From assembly GCA_021785935.1 (NCBI GenBank), contig JAJYOG010000012.1:1-44606 (forward strand): 44,606 nucleotides of DNA, in the 5' to 3' direction. Each line of letters starts with the position of its first letter. Position 1 is the stretch's first letter. Of this stretch, positions 41,751 through 44,606 are shown one piece after another. A program made the position numbers and the translations under genes. The notes under the pieces are model-generated. The model worked only from the letters and a program-made list of their open reading frames with translations, did no database searches and was not told the DNA's origin. Source of the stretch: Actinomycetes bacterium (lineage in GTDB: Bacteria > Actinomycetota > Thermoleophilia > BMS3ABIN01).

Positions 41751-42953
41751 ATGAAACGACTCGGGCTTCTATATCTAGCCGCGCAAAACCTCAGGCGTAA
41801 GCCCTTCCGGAGCTTCGTTACCATCGCCATTGTCGGTCTCGCGGCGGGCACACTCTTCTCCGCGACCCTGCTCATCGGCAGTGTCGACCGCAGCCTGGAA
41901 GTAGGCATGGAGAGGCTTGGCGCCGACCTGCTGGTAGTCCCCGAGGGCTATCAGGAATCGGGACAGACGGCACTGATTACTGGCGCGCCCACAAGCTTTT
42001 ACATGGATGGCGCCGTCCTCGGACAGGTTAGCAGCATCTCCGGAGTCGACCAGGCTTCGCCCCAGCTCTTCATTGAATCGATGGTCTCATCCCAGTGCTG
42101 TACCGGCCACGTGCAGATAGTCGGTTACGATCCGGGCAGCGACTTCGTGATCAATCCCTGGCTTGCCCAGAATCTCAACCGGACCCTCAATCCCGACGAA
42201 GTTGTGATCGGCTCGCTGATCCTGGCCAACAAGGGCGAGCAAGTCCACTTTTACGGGCACAACTTCGACGTTGCCGGCGTGCTTGACGCGACCGGCATGG
42301 GCGCCGACGAGAGCGTCTTCATGAGCCTGGATACCGCCTATCTAATGGCCGCCGAATCGGCACAAGTTGCCGAATCACCTCTGGACATCAAGCCAGGTAC
42401 CATTTCATCGGTGCTGGTGAAGATCGCTCCTGGAGCCAATATCGATCAGGTGTCGCAACGCATCAAGACCACCGTTCCCGGCACCATGGTGATCACCGCC
42501 AACGAACTCAGCCGCTCCGTGACCGACCGCATCTCTGGCTTCAAGCGCGGCTTTATCGCCGTCGACGCGATCGTCTGGGTCATGTCGCTGCTTACAATCG
42601 CCGCCATCTTTTCCATGATCGTCAACGAGCGCCAGCGCGAGATCGGACTCCTGAGGGCGATGGGCTCCACGCGCAGGTTTATCTTCCGCCTGATGCTTGC
42701 GGAAGCCGTAATTCTGACCGCCGCTGGCGGCATCGCCGGCATTTTCGTGGGCGGCGCCGCGCTTTTTATCTTTAAAACCGTGATTACTTCCAGCCTGGGA
42801 ATACCATATCTATGGCCTCCAATTTTGACCTTTGTCGAGCTAACGTTTATCACCCTGTCCCTCGCGGTCTTCAGCGGCGCCGTGTCGTCGCTTTACCCGG
42901 CGATAAGCTCCAGCAGGCTCGAGCCTTACGCCGCCATCAGGCAGGGGGAGTGA
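41751..42953 (+). CDS. ABC transporter permease, FtsX/MacB family
   Basis: A 400-residue type VII ABC permease: helix 1 at about 18-40 (RSFVTIAIVGLAAGTLFSATLLIG), a roughly 230-residue extracytoplasmic MacB-type periplasmic core domain, then three helices in an FtsX domain (about 268-395) with ERQREIGLLRAMGSTRRFIFRL, the coupling segment. GGAAGG precedes the ATG. Such permeases transmit force to substrates outside the membrane (lipoproteins, peptides, toxins). The cognate ATPase follows after seven bases. Confidence 0.9.
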   Translation: MKRLGLLYLAAQNLRRKPFRSFVTIAIVGLAAGTLFSATLLIGSVDRSLEVGMERLGADLLVVPEGYQESGQTALITGAPTSFYMDGAVLGQVSSISGVDQASPQLFIESMVSSQCCTGHVQIVGYDPGSDFVINPWLAQNLNRTLNPDEVVIGSLILANKGEQVHFYGHNFDVAGVLDATGMGADESVFMSLDTAYLMAAESAQVAESPLDIKPGTISSVLVKIAPGANIDQVSQRIKTTVPGTMVITANELSRSVTDRISGFKRGFIAVDAIVWVMSLLTIAAIFSMIVNERQREIGLLRAMGSTRRFIFRLMLAEAVILTAAGGIAGIFVGGAALFIFKTVITSSLGIPYLWPPILTFVELTFITLSLAVFSGAVSSLYPAISSSRLEPYAAIRQGE

Positions 42954-42960
42954 TCCAGAC

Positions 42961-43674
42961 ATGACCGACGAAGCCAGGACAGATGACGCCATGATCGTGC
43001 TCAAGGATTTAAGCAAGGCCTACAAAGTCGGACCAAGCACTGTGCGTGCCGTCGATAGTGTCGACCTGGAGATCCCGAGGGGCCAGATGGTCTCCATCGT
43101 CGGTCACTCCGGCTCGGGCAAGACCACCCTCCTCAGCCTCATGGGCGGCCTTACCAAACCCAGCTCCGGCCGGGTAATCATTGACGGCATCAACATCTGG
43201 AATCTCTCGGACAAGGAAATGTCGCAACTCAGGAACGAGAAGATCGGCTTCTCCTTCCAGTTCGCCAGCCTGATGCCGACTCTGAACGCCATGGATAATG
43301 TCAGCCTGCCCTCAACATTCAGCGGGCGGCCGCACGATAACTCCCGCGCCGTCAATCTGCTCAAACTCGTTGGTCTCGAAGACAGGATCTATTCCTACCC
43401 GGAACAGCTTTCCGGAGGTGAGCAACGGCGGGTGGCGCTCGCACGCACCCTGATGAACGAACCGAGGCTCATTCTTGCCGACGAACCCACCGGAGACCTC
43501 GACGAGGAAACTGAGGCCGATATACTAGAAATCTTCAGGCGTATCAATGGCGAGGGAGTGACAATCGTCATCGTCACCCACTCCCGGGCCGTGGCTTCAC
43601 AGGCCGAACGCGCGCTGCGCATGCACCGGGGACACCTCTCTGAGGAAGCAGACGTGGGAGCGTCCAGACCATGA
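42961..43674 (+). CDS. ABC transporter ATP-binding protein, LolD/MacB type
   Basis: A 237-residue ATPase: Walker A GHSGSGKTT, Q loop FQFASLMPTLNAMDNV, signature LSGGEQRRVALARTL, Walker B LILADEPTGDLDEET and H-switch VTHS, all typical of LolD/MacB/FtsE-type proteins. The RBS is G-rich. Its TGA overlaps the next ATG (ATGA). It forms a MacB-like transporter with the upstream permease. Confidence 0.93.
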   Translation: MTDEARTDDAMIVLKDLSKAYKVGPSTVRAVDSVDLEIPRGQMVSIVGHSGSGKTTLLSLMGGLTKPSSGRVIIDGINIWNLSDKEMSQLRNEKIGFSFQFASLMPTLNAMDNVSLPSTFSGRPHDNSRAVNLLKLVGLEDRIYSYPEQLSGGEQRRVALARTLMNEPRLILADEPTGDLDEETEADILEIFRRINGEGVTIVIVTHSRAVASQAERALRMHRGHLSEEADVGASRP

Positions 43675-44015
43675 CCCGCCGCCGCCGGCAACTGTTCCCA
43701 AGGGGGAAAAGTACTCTCATCATCGCTACCGTAACCCTGATAGCGCTCACCACGCTGGCCGCCGCCGGCTGCGGCAGCAAAAGCGGCATCAGCCGCGACC
43801 AGTTTGCCCAGGTGCAGAAGGGCATGACCCTGGATCAGGTCGAGGGATTACTGGGCCAGCCGGATCGCACGCATCACCTTGGCACCAGCAAAAACCTCAA
43901 CATCATCTGGTATTACAACAAGTCCGAATCCGACGGCCTCGTCCGCGTCTCCTTCCTGGACGGGAAGGTCGACAGCACCACCCCGTACGACACCAACGTC
44001 ACACCTGAGGAATAA
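43671..44015 (+). CDS. BamE/SmpA-like small lipoprotein
   Basis: A 114-residue lipoprotein: signal peptide with lipobox AAGC (Cys34), then a BamE/OmlA-like domain with FAQVQKGMTLDQVEGLLGQPD followed by IIWYYN and VRVSFLDGKV strands. In Gram-negative bacteria this fold belongs to the BAM complex, but similar lipoproteins of unknown role occur in Gram-positives. Overlap with the LolD-like ATPase suggests it is a partner or cargo of the transporter. The family call rests on the alpha-alpha-beta-beta pattern and the GMTxxQVxxLLGxP motif. Confidence 0.78.
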   Translation: MTRRRRQLFPRGKSTLIIATVTLIALTTLAAAGCGSKSGISRDQFAQVQKGMTLDQVEGLLGQPDRTHHLGTSKNLNIIWYYNKSESDGLVRVSFLDGKVDSTTPYDTNVTPEE

Positions 44016-44200
44016 TCGCGCCGCCCGGCCAGCGTTCGTCCTCCACCGTTTCATTTTCCGTCACCCTCGCGAGGAAGACCGCACATCCGTAGCATTTGCC
44101 ACATCCATGGTGTCAGACGGCGCACCGATTGCCACTTTCAAGCCTGATTCCGGTCAATCCAGTTTTCCCTCAGGCCTAGCATCCAGGTAAAAACCCTGAC
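44016..44200. other. Intergenic, no gene seen
   Basis: No open frame with a plausible start was found. The stretch is mostly C-rich on the plus strand and ends at the terminator of the MacB-like operon. A loose GGTGT-N8-GCACC inverted repeat near 44109-44126 might be an activator site for the promoter at 44263, but the match is weak. Confidence 0.4.
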
Positions 44201-44230
44201 AACCCCTTAATTTGCAGGGGTTTTATTTCT
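44201..44230 (+). terminator. Rho-independent terminator of the MacB-like operon
   Basis: AACCCCT (44201-44207) pairs perfectly with AGGGGTT (44216-44222) around an 8-base loop and is followed by the T-rich TTATTTCTT. Confidence 0.85.
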
Positions 44231-44262
44231 TGGATGAAATAATCGCAAATTTCTGGCGGAAT

Positions 44263-44278
44263 TGGCATGATCCTTGCG
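44263..44278 (+). promoter_or_regulatory. Sigma-54 (-24/-12) promoter
   Basis: TGGCATG-ATCC-TTGCG matches the consensus TGGCACG-N4-TTGCW at all positions except the sixth and last. GG (44264-44265) and GC (44276-44277) are exactly ten bases apart, as sigma-54 requires. It lies just after a terminator, in intergenic DNA, and transcription would start near 44289. The rpoN and NtrC-type activator genes lie 2.6-7 kb upstream. Confidence 0.8.
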
Positions 44279-44288
44279 TATTCTTGTT

Positions 44289-44554
44289 GGCAGTAAGCGA
44301 CTTTTGCCCCTCTAATCGGTCTGGGTCTGAAGTTTTCGCTTTTTTTAGCGCTCCGGACGGTGAACCGGAGCACGAATGTAACCGGAGTTCATGAGCCGGA
44401 TTAGATACGCCAGTGACTGAGAGCGAATCCATAAATTTTGAAAGCGAAGAAAATAACGAGACTCGGCACTTGATTGATTAAACTGCTCATCCGATTAGCT
44501 CAGGAAACGACCAATTGCGCATAAGTCACTGGCCCAGTATAAAGGACACATCGA
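44289..44554 (+). ncRNA. Structured 5' leader of the sigma-54 transcript, candidate regulatory RNA
   Basis: The region between the sigma-54 promoter and the next gene start is about 266 nt. Hairpin GCTCCGG (44350-44356)/CCGGAGC (44365-44371) is perfect. A second CCGGAG at 44382-44387 can pair with the same CTCCGG, giving mutually exclusive forms. A 10-bp perfect long-range helix joins GCCAGTGACT (44409-44418) to AGTCACTGGC (44524-44533), ending eight bases before the AAAGGA ribosome binding site. A 9-codon frame (44391-44420, starting MSRIR) overlaps the 5' strand of that helix. I do not recognise a known riboswitch class; GEMM-type c-di-GMP motifs are absent. Confidence 0.5.
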
Positions 44555-44606
44555 TTGAGCAAGCGGCGGAAGAGGTCGGTCCGGTTGCGGCGGCGGTTTA
44601 AACGAT
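44555..44606 (+). CDS. Start of an unidentified gene (cut by window edge)
   Basis: A TTG start lies eight bases after AAAGGA (44541-44546). The 17 visible residues begin MSKRRKRSVRLRR: very basic, suitable for a cytoplasmic tail before a membrane helix or for a nucleic-acid contact, but too short to identify. It would be the first gene of the sigma-54 transcript. The frame stays open to the window end. Confidence 0.45.
   Translation, partial: MSKRRKRSVRLRRRFKR

Noticed and set aside
44289-44554. GEMM (c-di-GMP) or cobalamin riboswitch
   Set aside because: The conserved GEMM core (CACAGGGCAAACC-like) and B12 box sequences were looked for and are absent.
1-44606. CRISPR array, prophage or toxin-antitoxin locus
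   Set aside because: No regularly spaced repeats, phage structural genes or recognisable toxin-antitoxin pairs were found; the only repeats are the short tandem duplications and the REP-like element.

Overview
The window looks like chromosomal DNA of a deep-branching, non-model actinobacterium (Actinomycetota). The hints are nine LGFP repeats, an LppX/LprAFG-type lipoprotein, overall high G+C and many GTG/TTG starts. This placement is an inference; no rRNA or other phylogenetic marker is present. A complete sigma-54 module (rpoN, histidine kinase, NtrC-type activator) is unusual for that phylum.

Layout. (1) 1-124: the 3' end of a group II intron (domains V and VI). (2) 306-7580: two consecutive minor-pilin operons separated by a strong terminator. 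Each has type IV prepilin-like genes (PilV/PilW/PilX-like, plus a FimT/GspH-like one in the second). One PilX-like protein carries striking His/Asp clusters. No pilus assembly ATPase, platform protein or prepilin peptidase is in the window. (3) 7750-8892: a lipoprotein on the minus strand. (4) 9109-25675, with 29548-30663: a surface-polysaccharide region containing GT4, GT2 and GT26 transferases, a UDP-glucuronate decarboxylase, a LPG-synthase-type membrane protein, a methyltransferase, a polytopic GT-C/YfhO-like membrane protein and a Wzm/Wzt-type ABC exporter. It is arranged as two arms converging near 17.7 kb. A tRNA-Gly(CCC) and a REP-like inverted repeat lie inside it. (5) 25820-29344: a large exported amidase-LGFP-SpoIID fusion protein. 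(6) 30653-34597: polX, a HExxH lipoprotein and an anchored helical protein. (7) 34594-37207: dusB, convergent on the preceding gene and divergent from an ABC-2 exporter pair. (8) 37387-41668: rpoN, sensor kinase and sigma-54 activator. (9) 41751-44015: a MacB/LolCDE-like permease and ATPase followed by a BamE-like lipoprotein. (10) 44016-44606: a terminator, then a near-consensus -24/-12 promoter followed by a roughly 270-nt leader with long-range and mutually exclusive pairings, ending at the start of a gene cut by the window edge.

How it may work together. Regions 4 and 5 would build, export and remodel the cell envelope. The sigma-54 module probably controls distant operons. The clearest target in the window is the leader at its right end; a weaker -24/-12 match precedes the first pilin operon. 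The most unusual signals are the structured sigma-54 leader, the metal-ligand-rich pilin-like protein, the three-part cell-wall enzyme, and short exact tandem duplications placed on gene junctions.
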